A DNA stretch of 64,000 nt from Crocodylus rhombifer (GCA_038503035.1 JAVSML010001010.1:1-64000), one strand, 5' to 3'; positions 12,030-24,740 are shown, numbered from the stretch's first letter. The notes: generated by a model from the sequence alone, not told the origin. Made by a program: numbers and translations.

Positions 12030-12830
12030 ACATGAGCAGTGGTGGAGGCATTCCGCATGGCTTGGACCACCTTCCAGGATTCCCCTGGAGTAGCTCTGGC
12101 CACACCTGGAGTAGCAGGATACCGCCATGCTGCCACCCCTCCCCACAGACACCTGGCTGGCCCTTGCCTTGCTCAAGTTGCCCACAGCCACCATCTTGCA
12201 GTACATTGGCCACCTGTATGGTGTGGGCAAGACCCCTGCCAGGGAGTGGAGGGGTTCCATGGCCTGGGATTCCTCCAGTGCATCAGGACCCTTGAGGGGC
12301 CCCACATCCCTGACACCTGCCCACCCCACAGAGACCACCCCATTACAGCCAGAGGGGCTTTCACTCCATGGTGCTTCAGGCTGTCATGGACCACTGTGGG
12401 GCCTGCATGCATGTGAGCACTGGCTGGGTGGGCAGTGCTCATGATGCCTGCATCTTCAGGAACTCTACCTGGCTAGCCCTGGTGCAGAGCGGGCGCTTCA
12501 TGGTGGTGATGCCAGACCTGCAGCTGGGCACTGTGGCAGTTCCACCACAACTCATCAGGGACCCCACCTACCTGCTCCTGCCCTGGCTCATGAGGCCCTA
12601 GATCAGACAGCTGGACCCCTACTAGGCCCTCTTTAACTGGTACCTTGGCTGAACTTGTGCCCTGGTGGAGCACATCTTCAGCCACCTCAAGAGCTGCTGG
12701 CGCACCTTCACTGCCCGCCTTGAGTTCACCGAGAACAACTTCCCCTAGGTCATCATCGCAGCCTGAGCACTGCATAACATCTTTGAGGCCCATGGGAGCT
12801 TTTCCATGAGGACTGGGTGGAGGAGGTGCA
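12030..12830 (+). pseudogene. PIF-Harbinger (HARBI1-type) transposase relic
   Basis: Shifted frames encode pieces of a DDE transposase in the right order: PTDTWLALALLKL followed by YIGHLYGVGK (12130-12240), the first catalytic block VSTGWVGSAHDACIFRNS (12415-12470), the second with RDPTYLLLPWLM (12560-12598), the third with VEHIFSHLKSCWR (12667-12705), and an ALHNIFEAHG end (12770-12800). Stops at 12599-12601 and 12623-12625, a further stop near 12770 and frame changes show it is dead. HARBI1-family proteins cut and paste Harbinger elements. The element borders were not found. Confidence 0.8.
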
Positions 12831-15253
12831 GCAGGCAGAGGATGTCTGGCAGCAGGAGCACCACCTGTGGCAGTGACAGCTAGGGTTGTCCCGGGGGAGG
12901 GGGATCAGGGTAACCACCCTAGGCCCTACGCTTTGGAGGGCCCACGCAGTTGGGCGGAGTGGCCGCATCCAGCTGCTCACTATCCCCTCCCTCCCAGGGT
13001 GCACAGGATCAGGGTAGGGGCGGGGCCTCGCACGGGCTGATTTGCTTCAGGCCCCGCACCATGCTTGGGTCAGATCTGGTGACAGCCACTCCCTGCTGAG
13101 GCCCCAGGAGAGCTTCACACCTGCCAGTGGGCCCAGAGCACTGTAGACACATCTCAGAAGAGCAAATTTTTATTCCTTTCACATCAAACAGACCCTCCCT
13201 CCCCAACAAACAGATCCCATCCACCACCAACCCCACCTACCACCAAAAAACCACTTTCTTCCCCATGAAAACATCGTACAATGTCCTTTGTGTGCTGTCA
13301 TCACAGCTGAAAGCATGGAAAGGAGACAACTCACCTAACAAGTGAGAAGTGTTTTGTTCTGTTTTGTTTCTTTTCAGAGGCAAAAGGTAAAAACAAAGTT
13401 AATAATGCTTTCTATAGTGGTTAATGTAGATCATCGCTGCATGGAAAAGATGGAATACAAATGATCTCCAGTATAACAAAATACAAACCCAGAGATTGGC
13501 TAATAGCAGAAGGGAGTGGAACACAATTACAAAAATAAGGGAGTATGACTTGGAAAAATCTCTATAAACACTGGAAAACTGGACCTTTATAGTGGGCAAA
13601 AAGAGATGCATATACATGGTTGTCAATAAATGACAATGACTATTGCAGTCAATCCCTTTCCCATACAGGGTGCCTAGTGGTCCAAGTTACAGCAATACAG
13701 TTTTACTTTTGGTTAGAAGTATCCTTCCATGCTTTCTCTAGTGCAAGTGAAAATATTATATACACACATCTTAATAATAAAGTTTAATCATACAGGGTTA
13801 TGCCAAATTGCATGGAAGCTAGTTTCCTAAGTACAAAATTACTGCATATTCCACAACCACCATCCAAATACCTACAACCCCAGATCCTGCACCCTGTAGT
13901 ACAATAATCCCTGGAAATCCATTGCAAATTAAAATTGATGGTAAAGCTACAGCAATTAAAATACAATACTGAAGACAATAACATGGGTTATACCCTTAAA
14001 TGATTTAAATATTAGTCAGATTTATAAAAACTGTAGCAGATATGTCCAACCTATTAATGATTTTTTAATCAGTGGGAAAAAGTGCTCAGGATGGTAGTAA
14101 ACATGGTGGGGGGAGCCAGGGGCAGAGAGTGGAAAACAACAGAGGAAGACAAGATCACTTGGCCACAGTCTTGGAAGGATCAGGAAGGGCCTGGGGACTC
14201 TAAACCCCATGGATATTGAAATTTTAGTTAACAAAGCTGCAGCAATGGGAAATTAAATGAGCAAATTTGGGAAAATATAGGCAAACATAAACAATGGATT
14301 GTCAACACTAAATTATATGGTGATAGATGTAATGACTGGTGTAGTTCTTCAAGCTTATCCAAAATAGGAAAGGAAGTAATAGCTATTAAACAACTTAGCA
14401 GCTGAACAGGCTGGGCTCTAGCTTGCATGCAAGCACAAGAATCTCTCCAAGAGGAAATCAAAGAAACAGTGTTGTTCATTGGTTTTCAACAAGTAACACT
14501 AGTTTTAAATTACTAAGCTAATAATTCTCTTTCTAATTTGCAAGAAACCACCAAGACTGTTGGAAGATATTTGTAAAGGCGTGACCCAGATCAATGTTTT
14601 ATTACTATAGTAACACCAGAAGAAGGGAAAAAGTATATCCAGTAGTCTCTATTAGTGTACTAGTAAATTAAATAGTTATAGAACCTAACTATCAACCCAA
14701 GTGGGTAATAAAGAAAAACACAATACATGGGCATCAGTAGATCTATCATTCTGCCATTAAAACCCTGGAGGAGGAAAAGGTTAACCTGGTCAGTGGCAAT
14801 ACTTAAATGAAAATTGCTGGGAAAGCCGAACGGCACATACCTTAAGGGGAAAATAGGGAAGTAAACAAGAAGTCTAATATCATGGGGAAGGGAAGGCGTG
14901 TTTTCATTCTCTCCTAGGTGATGTGAGCATAAACAGAGAGATGTGCCCACTGCAAGTGGGAATATATTGCCGGAACAGAATAGTGACTTGTATGATTTGA
15001 GTAGATGGAGTTCCATTCAGAGTTACAAGAATCATGAAGGAAAATTGAGACGTTCAACTAAGTTTTAATTTACCTCTAACTCCTATCAATATAGGACCAT
15101 CCAATGAACTTTTGCAACAAATTACAGGTTTTTCCAATCTATGACAAAAACTAAGACCCTTCAAACACTCCTCAGATCACCTGGAGCTAATTGTAAAACA
15201 TAACAAAAACTGATACAAGCTTCAGCCATTATTAAAGACATTAGCCATCGCAG
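12831..15253. other. Intergenic, no gene recognised
   Basis: 13.0-15.2 kb is AT-rich and lacks supportable reading frames or paired element ends. Confidence 0.5.
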
Positions 15254-15441
15254 TTAGTGGGAAAGGTTGTTAAGTTGGTCTCCAACCACTACCTTCAAGA
15301 GGAGACTGGATAGGTACATGGCTGGGGTCTTATGACCCACCCCCCCCGCCCCCAGTGCTCCTTCCTGCCCATGGCAGAGGGTCAGACTCGATGATCTGTC
15401 TAGGTCCCTTCTGACTCACTGATTTTATGATTCTATGATTC
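15254..15441 (+). mobile_element. CR1 LINE 3' fragment, target of the provirus
   Basis: This is a CR1 3'-UTR (AGACTCGATGATCTGTCTAGG then CCCTTCTGACTC) ending in an ATTTTATGATTCTATGATTC tail. The provirus begins directly after the tail, and the tail resumes as ATTCTATGACTAC at 25288, so the provirus inserted into this microsatellite. Confidence 0.88.
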
Positions 15442-15529
15442 TGTTAGAAATGCACAGCCTGCATCTCACTCTTGATAGAAAGGAATGCTACCCAAGATTT
15501 CTTACCTCCCACAGCTTCTCCCTAGTCTT
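15442..15529 (+). repeat. Provirus 5' LTR, first part
   Basis: It begins TGTTAGAAATGC and matches the first 88 bases of the 3' LTR with about two differences, then is interrupted by the CR1. Confidence 0.95.
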
Positions 15530-18361
15530 AGTTTCATAGTTTCATAGTAGCCAGAGTCGGAAGGGACCTAGGAAGATCATCTAGTCCGACCCCCTGCCTT
15601 GGCAGGAAAGAGCACCGGGGTCAGATGACCCCGGCAAGGTGCTCATCTAACTTCCTTTTAAAAATCCCCAGGCTAGGAGCCTGCACCACTTCCCCTGGAA
15701 GCCGGTTCCAGGCCCTAGCCGCCCTGACTGTGAAGTAGCGCCTCCTAATATCTAATCTAAACCTATCCTCCGCCAGCTTGTGACCGTTATTCCTGGTCAC
15801 TCCTGGCAGCGCACGGGGGAACAGGGACTCCCCCAATACCTGCTGATCCCCCCTGACCAGTTTGTAGCAGGCCACAAGGTGCCCCCTTAACCTTCTCTTG
15901 TGGAGGCTAAACAGGTTCAGGTCCCGTAGCCTCTCCTCATAAGGCTTGCCTGCTGACCCCTGATCATATGAGTGGCCCTCCTCTGGACTCTTTCCATATT
16001 GTCCACGTCCCTCTTGAAGTGTGGCGCCCAGAACTGGACGCAGTACTCCAGCTGCGGCCTGACCAGTGCCGCATAGAGGGGGAGGATCACCTCCCTGGAC
16101 CTGCTCGAGATGCATCTGTGGATGCATGACAGGGTACGGTTGGCCTTCTTGACTGCCTCCCCACACTGCCGGCCCATGTTCATCGTGGAGTCAATGACGA
16201 CTCCAAGATCCTTTTCCGTCTCCGTGCTGGCAAGAGGGGAGTTCCCCAACCTGTACGTGTGGTGCCGGTTCTTCCTCCCCATGTGCAACACCTTGCACTT
16301 ATCAGTGTTAAACCCCATCCTATTCTCCTCCGCCCACCGTTGCAACCTGTCAAGGTCAGCTTGTAGCCTATTGCACCCTTCTAGTGCACCCACATCCCCC
16401 CACATCTTAGTGTCATCAGCAAACTTGAACAGGGTGCTTTCTACCCCCTCATCCAAGTCACTGATGAAGATGTTGAACAGTGCGGGCCCGAGGACCGAGC
16501 CCTGCGGAACCCCACTGCCCACGTCCTTCCAGGTCGAGAAGAACCCATCCACTGCCACCCTCTGGGTGCGGCCCTCCAACCAGTTGGCGACCCATTTGAC
16601 CGTGTGGGCATCGACACCACAGTCTCCCAGCTTTTTGATGAGGACAGGGTGAGAGACAGTGTCGAAAGCCTTCCGGAAGTCCAGAAAGACTACATCCACA
16701 GCAACCCCTGCGTCTAATGATTTGGTGACCTGATCGTAAAAGGCCACCAGGTTGGTCTGACAAGACCTGCCACTGATGAACCCATGTTGGTTGCCCCTGA
16801 GCATGCATTCCCCCGCAGGGCCCTCCTGGATGTGTGCCAGGATGATTTTTTCAAAGAGCTTACACGGGATTGAGGTAAGACTAACTGGCCTGTAATTTCC
16901 CGGGTCCTCTTTTTTTCCCTTTTTGAAGATAGGGACTACATTGGCCCTCTTCCAGTCCTCCAGCACCTCACCAGAGCACCACGAGTGCTCATAGAGCCGC
17001 GCCAGGGGTCCCGCAATGACCTCGGCCAGTTCCTGTAGAACCCTAGGGTGAAGATCGTCCGGACCAGCGGACTTGAACACGTCCAGCCTCTCCAGAAGTA
17101 TCCTAACTAACTCCTCGCTAACCCCTGGCCCAGGCGTGTCTCTCCCGGGGCCCGAGGGGGGCCCAGCAGGGAGGTGACTGAACTGGTCCCTACTTAGGAA
17201 GACAGAGGCAAAGAAATCGTTAAATATGTTAGCTTTGTCATCTGGCATGACGACTAAATTGCCCATCGTGTCCTGCAGGGGCCCCACATTACCCGGGACC
17301 CTCTTTTTACCCCCTATGTATTTGAAGAAGGACTTCTTATTGTCCTTAATCCGGGAAGCTAGTCCTATCTCCATCTCTGCCTTGGCCTTCCTGACTGCCC
17401 CCCTACATCCTCGGGCGACTGTAATATAGCCCTTCTTGGTGATGACCCCATCCCTCCATTGGGTGTATGCCTCCCTTTTAGCAAGGAGACATTCCCGGAT
17501 GCTCCTAGTGAGCCATGGGGGTTTATGTGCCCTCCTGCTCCCTTTGACCCTTGTTGGGATTACCTCCCTTTGGGCATGGAGGATCGTCTCCTTAAGGAGC
17601 AACCACTCACCTTGGACATCTGGCTCCCTTCCCCTCTGGGTCCTCAGCGCTTCCCCAACGATCCTCCTTAGCTTGTTGAAGTCCGCCCTCCTAAAGTCTA
17701 GGGCTGTTGCCTTGCTGCAGCCCTTTGCCACCTTACGCTGGATGGTGAATTCCAGCAAGCGATGATCACTGTCTCCCAGGTGGCCCATCACCCGCAGCCC
17801 CCTCACCAGGTCATCACCCGTGGCCAGCACCAGGTCCAACAAGGCGTCTCCCCTAGTGGGGCTGTGCACCTCCTGGGTTAGACGGAGGTCCTGCACTCTG
17901 GCTAAGAACCGACGTGAGCGGTCAGACTTGGCTGACTGCTCTTCCCAGCAGATGTCTGGGAAGTTCAGGTCCCCCATGATGACCACATCCTTAGCCCTCA
18001 CTACCTCTGTGAGCTGACCTAAGAATTCCTGGTCGAGCTCTTCTCCCTGGTTGGGAGGTCTATAGTAGACTCCCACCGTTAAGACTCTATCCCCTGGACT
18101 GCCTTTTACTCTAACCCAGAGCACCTCAGAGTGTCCCCCCTCTACCCCCTTGCTAATTGCCGAGGAAGTATATTCCTCCTTGATGTAGAGTGCTACTCCT
18201 CCACCTTTCCTTCCTATCCTGTCCCTCCTGTATAGCCTATAGCCCTTGACACTCACCGCCCAGTCATGCGATGAGTCCCACCACGTTTCTGTGATCCCCA
18301 TTATGTCAGGGCTGGTGACAGCTAGGAGGAGGGCGAGTTCCTCCTGCTTCTTCCCCATACT
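15530..18361 (-). mobile_element. CR1 LINE with long ORF2, inserted in the 5' LTR
   Basis: A 2.8-kb CR1 lies on the minus strand, 5'-truncated at the start of the endonuclease. ORF2 (18358 down to 15917) encodes an AP-type endonuclease (ITETWW, GDLNFPDICW, SDHRLLEF) followed by a reverse transcriptase (FLDFRKAFDTVSH, VPQGSVLGPALFN, FADDTKMWG). One frame change near 15,950 moves the C-terminal part (RLRDLNLFSLHKRRLRG to LAGVI) into the frame that ends at 15621. The 3' UTR ends in a TTTCATAG repeat. The otherwise long open frame suggests recent activity. It cannot be older than the LTR it splits. Confidence 0.95.
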
Positions 18362-18784
18362 TCGAGCATGCTGATTTCAGAAGCTGGAATTCAATTATCT
18401 GTGTCCTTGAAAGGGGGGGGATTTGAACTCTTGGCGATCTGTTGTAGTTTCTGAGCATGCTTAATTAGCTGATGCATATTTACCTCTCCGCCCTGCATAC
18501 TTAAGTAGCTAATTATACGATACATGCGATGTATGTAGTGATGTAACTACATGTATGCTTGTATGAAACGGAAGTAGCTGTAAGAGTTCCGGTGTCTGCA
18601 CACGTGCTCAGGAGAGAGAAGATAAATTCCACTTGCAAATACCAATGTGGGGTCAGAGTAATTTGAGTACCTGACTCTGCTCTGACCTTTGTTTGCAAAC
18701 AAATACAACCTTTTATGCCGACGGCTGAGTGTGTGTCTGTGATTTTTGCGGGCCTCCAAAGAAACGAACCGTTTTTGTGCAACA
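18362..18784 (+). repeat. Provirus 5' LTR, second part
   Basis: It resumes the LTR at CATGCTGATT and ends TTGTGCAACA. With the first part it totals 511 bases, the same as the 3' LTR, so the CR1 caused no detectable deletion. Confidence 0.94.
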
Positions 18785-18787
18785 ATC

Positions 18788-18805
18788 TGGCGAGCCAGCC
18801 AGGAG
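18788..18805 (+). promoter_or_regulatory. Primer-binding site, tRNA-Arg
   Basis: TGGCGAGCCAGCCAGGAG starts three bases after the LTR end. Its complement matches the 3' end, with CCA, of vertebrate tRNA-Arg(ACG) as I know it, at all 18 positions. HERV-R type proviruses use the same primer class. Confidence 0.85.
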
Positions 18806-19170
18806 TTCTTTGGATCACCTCGAGACCCAGTGACAAGATCGTCCCTGCCACCACGGGGAGTGCGCACCGAGCTGCCTTTTTGGGCTCGCCCAGGGGGCTT
18901 GAGACGTGAGTCGGGGTACCCGGGAGATTAAAGGCTACCTGTGCAAAATTTTTGGTTTCTGAGGACGCCAGACACACATTCCAGCATTCTGATCGAGATC
19001 TCTGGGATACCTGAGTGAATATACGAATTCCCTTGCCCAATTTGGTTTCTGGGTCCGGGAACAAAGACGTGTTCGATTTACCGGGGGATCTTTGGCCTGG
19101 TTGCGAACCGTCTGTAACTAGGATCTTTTGGTATTTGGTGTGTGTTGAGCGCACTCTTGTGGGCATTAAT

Positions 19171-19563
19171 ATGGGTGCGGGTCACTCCCGTGTAGAAAAC
19201 TCAGGTACGCCTTTAGGATGTATGCTACGGAACTTTAGTAAATTTGCAAAGCAGGCAGATTCTGGGGTGAAGATGAGAAAGGGTGATTTAATTAAGTTTT
19301 GTCAACTCGAGTGGCCAACACTCAGGGTTCACTGGACCCCGAAAGGATCCTTTGTAGTAAAAGAAGTGATAGCTATCCATGAAGTAGTTATGCAAGATGG
19401 GCATTGGGACCAATTTCCTTATATAGATTGTTGGTTGGGGGTGATTAAAAATCAGCCACCTTGGATTAAGAAATGTTTAGTAAAGTCTCATGTGATGGTT
19501 GTTAAAGGAAAGACTCGAGGAGGACCGCCTCTACTCCCTGAGTCTAATGGGGGGGGATTCTGA
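19171..19563 (+). pseudogene. gag: gag, matrix region (broken)
   Basis: The ATG at 19171 gives an N-terminal MGAGHS, a myristoylation-type start usual for gammaretroviral Gag, followed by a 130-residue matrix-like region (DLIKFCQLEWP, DCWLGVI). The frame ends at TGA 19561-19563, just after a run of eight G at 19549-19556. The later gag regions lie in another frame, so a length change in this run is a likely cause. A PPPAY late-domain motif is encoded at 19676-19690 in that other frame. Confidence 0.8.
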
Positions 19564-19585
19564 ATTGGCTGAGTATCGGACCTGA

Positions 19586-20731
19586 TCTCCAGTCACCCTG
19601 TCAGGTAGCGAGGATGAATCAGATACCTCCTCAGGATCCAGTCCCTCTGCACCACCGCTCCCTCCCTCAGGGAAACCACCACCGGCGTATCAAAGCATAC
19701 CTAATGATTCAGAGCGTGTGCTTCAGCCAAGTGCCCCATCTGAATCAGAGAATAAGGGCTATTATTTGCACAAGACTGTAGAATCACGGCCGGTGTTGAA
19801 TTGCCCGATGCGAGAAGTTATTGGAGAGGGGGGCAATGCAACTTTTGTCTACACCCCATTTAGTACTTCAGATTTATTTAACTGGAAGAATCAGAGCCCC
19901 TCTTTTCGTGAAGACCCTGAAAAGATGAGGGACCTGTTTCGATCTATTGGGCAAACCCATCGACCCATTTGGGCTGATGTCCAGATGATGCTTCAAACCC
20001 TCCTGACCCCGGAGGAGAGGAGATTAGTGTTGGGGACAGCAGAGCACATTGCAGCAGCCAGGGTAGAAGCGGAGGGAGCTGCTGGTCGTACCTTGCGTGA
20101 TACCTGCCCTGTTGAGGAACCGAGATGGGATAATCATACGGCAGAAGGAAGAGAGCTGAGTGCACGGTATCTGGGGATTATAGTGGAAGCAATCGGGAAG
20201 GCAGTGCCTCAGGTTACTAATCTGTCTAAATTGTATGAAGTGAGACAGGGAAAAGAAGAGGATCCCTCAGCTTTCCTCGGGAGGCTGTATGAGGCGTTCC
20301 GCAGGTTTTCGGACCTAGATCCAGAAGCCCCAGATAATCAACGCATGGTAAATCTTATGTTTATTGGTCAATCCTCTGCTGATATCCGTAAGAAGTTACA
20401 GAAAACTGAGGGAGGTGCTAGGAAACCGATTTCAGAGCTGGTGGAAATTGCATATAAGGTATATGGGAATCATGAGCAAGTGCAGGAGCGCAAGGAGGAT
20501 AAAAAGGCTCAGCGACAGATGGCAGCGCTGGCAGCTGCTATAACTGGAGGTAACCCTGGAAAGGCTGGGATACAGAAAGGGAAAGGAGAAAGAGTGGGAG
20601 CAGACGTTTGTGCTTATTGCAAAGAGAAAGGACACTGGAAGAGGGAATGTCCAAAGTTGAAGGAGAAGAGAGAGGGGGAACCAAGAGGTCACCTCATGCG
20701 GGCAGAGGAAAAGGGTGAGGACACAGAATGA
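19586..20731 (+). pseudogene. gag: gag, proline-rich, capsid and nucleocapsid regions
   Basis: This frame is open from just after a stop at 19583-19585 to TGA 20729-20731. It covers a Pro/Ser-rich linker with the PPPAY motif, a capsid-like region, a Lys/Glu-rich helical stretch and one CCHC zinc knuckle (CAYCKEKGHWKREC, 20609-20650). A single knuckle is typical of gammaretroviruses. The closing TGA is in the same frame as the protease that follows. Confidence 0.85.
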
Positions 20732-21020
20732 AGGGGACGGGGATCTAAGACCACTACCCTTCGGGTTGGAGCCCGAGAAGATCCCATGGTAACCATTAGG
20801 GTTGGTGGCAAAAACTTTGAAGCCTTGGTGGATACTGGGGCTACATTATTAATGATTCCAGAAAAAAAACCCTGTGCAGGAGCTAGTGAGCAGCATGTTC
20901 TTGTGGAAGAGATTGAGGGAACGCAATCCCGACTCCCCGTTTGTAAGCCACTCCTCACCAAAGTGGGGGATCATTTGCTTGAGCACTCCTTTGTATATTC
21001 TCCAAGTTGCCCGGTTGGTT
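20732..21020 (+). pseudogene. pro: Retroviral protease region (in gag frame)
   Basis: Directly after the gag TGA the same frame goes on and carries the aspartic protease signature LVDTGAT (20827-20847) and a later HSFVYSPSCP segment. The protease C-terminal signature LLGRDLL (21023-21045) is in the next frame, so a small insertion or deletion near 21010 broke the gene. The gag-frame reading ends at TGA 21059-21061. Confidence 0.8.
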
Positions 21021-24000
21021 GCACTACTTGGGCGGGACCTACTCACAGAACTGCAAGCTGAGATATTTTTCAGAGATGATCAGATGGTGGTCCAGCTACC
21101 TGTCAAGCAGAGCTCAAACTATCAGATGGCTCTCCTGGAGGACCGACGCCCTGTAGTAAGTTCTGAAGATCACATGACTGGAGTAGACCCTTCGGTATGG
21201 GCTGATGGAACCCCTGCACGAGCTAAGTTGGTCTCCCCGGTAAGGATCATACTCAAGGATGGGGAGGGGCCCGTTCGGGTAAAGCAGTATCCACTCAGCC
21301 GAGCGGCCAGAGTTGGACTCAAGCCGTTAATAGAGAAATACAAGAAGTGCGGATGGCTAGTGGAAGGGTCCTCACCATATAATACCCCCATTCTTGGAGT
21401 GCTGAAGGCAGATGGGGTCTCATACAGACTGGTCCAAGACCTGCGAGCAGTAAATAAGAAGGTCCTTTCAGACCACCCTATAGTCCCGAACCCACACACA
21501 ATTTTGACACAAGTACCAGGGGAAGCTGAAATATTTTCAGTGCTAGATTTGAAAGATGCTTTCTTCTCCATTCCCCTTCACCGAGAGAGTCAAAAATTGT
21601 TTGCTTTTGAATGGGAGGACCCAGATACTTTCCATAAAGCCCAGCTCATGTGGACAGTTCTCCCACAAGGATTCATAGCAGCCCCCCATATTTTCGGACT
21701 TGCCCTTCAGAAGGACTTGGAGGAGTGGAAGGGATCACACGCCGCAGTGACTCTCCTCCAGTATGTGGATGACCTGCTAGTTGCAAGCTCAAATTTTCAA
21801 CTCTGCGAAGAAGCCACCAGATCACTGCTAAACACCCTAGGGGAAAAAGGATATAAGGTCTCTAGAGAGAAAGCCCAAATATGTCAGCCTCAAGTTACAT
21901 TTTTGGGATATAAGCTCTCAAAAGGAGTCAGAGCCCTGAGTGTGGATCACATACAAGCAATCCAAGGTCTAACCTCACCTAAGTCACCCAAGGAGCTGCG
22001 GGCATTCCTAGGACTAACTGGGTTCTGTCGACTATGGATACCAGATTATGGTGGAAAGGCTAGACCACTGTATGACTCCCTGACTAAGGAGAGTCTCACT
22101 GAATGGAAATGGACTAAAGAAATGCAGCATGCCTTTGATTTGCTTAAGGCAGCATTAACCCAGCCCCCTGCCCTGGCCATCTCAAATAATAAAAAGTCAT
22201 ATCAACTGTATGTACACGAGAATCGAGGGGTCACATCAGGGGTGCTGACGCAGCCATCAGGCCCAACTTGGAGACCCGTGGGATACTACTCAAAGGTTCT
22301 AGATCCGGTTGCGCTCGGGTGGCCAGCCTGTCTTCGGGCTGTGGCAGCCACAGCAGTGGTTGTTGAAGAAGCCCAGAAGATAGTCATGGGTGCGGACATG
22401 GAAGTACACACCCCACATGGAGTTCCCCAGATTCTAGGGACTGAGGGAGGAAAGTTTCTCAACCCCTCCAGACAATCACGGTATGAGATATTTTTGCTGT
22501 CTAATCCAGGACTTACTTTCAAACATACTACAGCCTTGAACCCTGCAACCTTGCTGCCGGAGCCAGGGAAACCGACGCATGACTGCCTTGAGGTCCTGAA
22601 TCAAACCACACAGGTGCGACCTAATCTTGCTGAGGACCCAATTGAAAACCCAGATGCTGAATACTTTGCAGACGGCTCCAGCTCTGTCATCAATGGAAAA
22701 AGACGAACAGGATGTTCAGTGGTAAACTTGGATAAGGTAGTATGGAGGGAGTCATTGCCGAGCTCATGGTCGGCACAAGCCGCGGAACTCACTGCGCTCA
22801 CCCGAGCATTACAGTTGGGGACAGGCCGGCAGGTTAATGTATATACTGATTCTCGCTACGCTTTTTCTACGGTTCATGCGCACGGACTATTGTGGAAAGA
22901 AAGGGGTTTCATTACGGCTTCTGGGAATAAAATTGCTAACGGCCCTCAGATTATCAAACTGCTAGAGGCACTCCACCAGCCTAAAGAGGTAGCAGTAATT
23001 CATGTGCGGGCCCATGGGAAGGCTGCTGAGAAAAAGCATAAGCTTGGAAAAGCAAGGGCTGATGCGGCAGCAAAAGAAGCCGCATTTATTGGAGGAGCGG
23101 CGGAGGAAGTATCCAGGCAGGCCTTGTCCCATGCCGTATGGCCAAATGTCCGGGATCTAGTCCTGCAGTATTCCCCTGAAGAAGATAAATTTGCACAGAA
23201 GGCTTGTGCAGAAAAGAACTCCCAGGGGTGGTGGATAGTACCAGGAGGGAAAGTCATGATACCCAGGCCATTGCTTCGGGAAGTGCTGCAACAGCTCCAT
23301 GCAAGAACCCATATGGGAGGCTTGGCTATGGGTGATCTAATGATCCGCCAAGCAGTAGCCCCAGGGCTATATGTAGAAGCTCAGTGCATTGCTACCAGGT
23401 GCATCACATGTCAGAAAGTAAACCCTCGAATGAAACCCCCTGTGCCAATGGGAGGTAGACCCTGGGCAGCGTACCCTGGACAAGCATGGCAGATTGATTT
23501 TGCTGAGCTCCCACGGTCCGGACATCATAAGTTTTTACTTGTCATGGTAGACCAGCTTTCCGGTTGGGTCGAGGCATGGCCCACCAGGACTGCCGCTGCG
23601 GCTACAGTAGTGAAGTATCTGTTGCAGGAGATCACTCCCCGGTATTCTCTGCCTGAATCCATTGAGTCGGATCAAGGACAACACTTTGTGGGAAAAGTAG
23701 TTCAAGAGGTCGCACAAGCCCTCAAGATCACTTGGAAACTACATACACCATGGAGACCACAGAGTTCAGGACAAGTGGAACGCATGAATAGGACCTTAAA
23801 GACTCTACTCACCAAGATCTGTATTGAGGCACATCTTAAGTGGCCTCAAGCATTACCGTTAGCTCTTACTTGCATTTGAAACACTCCCCGACGGGGCCTC
23901 AAATTAACCCCATATGAAATTATGTTTGGCAAGCCCCCTCAAGTCTTACCCCCTGGGATGCGAGAAAATGTAACTTTTGAATTAGGTAATAGCGAGCTTC

Positions 24001-24413
24001 ACATGTACGTTATTGCTTTGCAGTCTGTCTTGTCTTCTCTTCACAGGTATGCAGCCTCCTTTCAGCGTCTGCCTTTAGACGTTCCGGTACATGACTTCCG
24101 CCCGGGAGACTGGGTCTTGGTGCAGCGGTGGAAAAAGGAACCTTTGACTGAGAGGTGGAGTGGCCCTTTCCAGGTACTTCTAACAACCCACACCGCTGTA
24201 AAGATTGCTGGCCATGACCGTTGGATACACCATACCCATGTGAAACGACATCCACGAGCGTCAGAGGACACCAGCTCCCAGGACGGGCTCACTCCGGAAG
24301 CTGAGCCGTCCTCGGAACAAGAAGCCAGCAGGTGGAGCTGTGAACCTACTGGTGATCTCCAAGTGTGCCTGAGATGCCTTAATCAGAGTCCAGAAAATCA
24401 GACAAGGAAGTAA
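21021..24413 (+). pseudogene. pol: pol: reverse transcriptase, RNase H, integrase (one nonsense codon)
   Basis: The frame is open from upstream of 21021 to TGA 23877-23879, then continues in the same frame to 24411-24413. The reverse transcriptase has the YVDD catalytic motif at 21762-21773. RNase H starts near 22660 (FADGSSS). The integrase carries the HHCC zinc region (HARTHMGG, CITCQK), the catalytic Asp, Asp and Glu (IDFAEL, SDQGQHFV, GQVERMNR) and, after the nonsense codon, the C-terminal WSGPFQVLL segment. Protein order and motifs are gammaretroviral. Confidence 0.93.
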
Positions 24414-24458
24414 CAAAGAAAAAGTTTAGGCTGTATTTGATCTCAAGAGAGGGAGAAT

Positions 24459-24740
24459 ATGGTGGGAATCTTAATATGCCTTTTTGTTATCTATGTGGTA
24501 AAAGAAGCAGGATTGAATCGCCCTAGCCACCACCCTATATCCCCGTTTCCCCCAATTGCTCCCCCAGAAGCAAATTTGTATGTTGACATGATGGAAAGAA
24601 TTGCAGGTACCTTCACTCTCACCAACTGCTGGGCCTGTGGGGGACTCCAAGAGGCCAGAGGCCGGTGGCCTTGGAGGGCTTTTCCTTTGGCCCCAAAGGG
24701 GCTGGTGAGTAGTAAGGCAGATGTTAAGAGTACTAGTTAA
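24459..24740 (+). pseudogene. env: env remnant (signal peptide and start of surface unit)
   Basis: A 93-codon frame starts with a hydrophobic signal-like segment (MVGILICLFVIYVV) and includes a CWACGG motif like the early surface unit of gammaretroviral Env. It ends 36 bases before the 3' LTR. The rest of the surface unit and the whole transmembrane subunit are missing, so env was deleted. Confidence 0.65.

Noticed and set aside
16110..17765. Plus-strand frames over the CR1 ORF2
   Set aside because: Antisense shadows of the reverse transcriptase.
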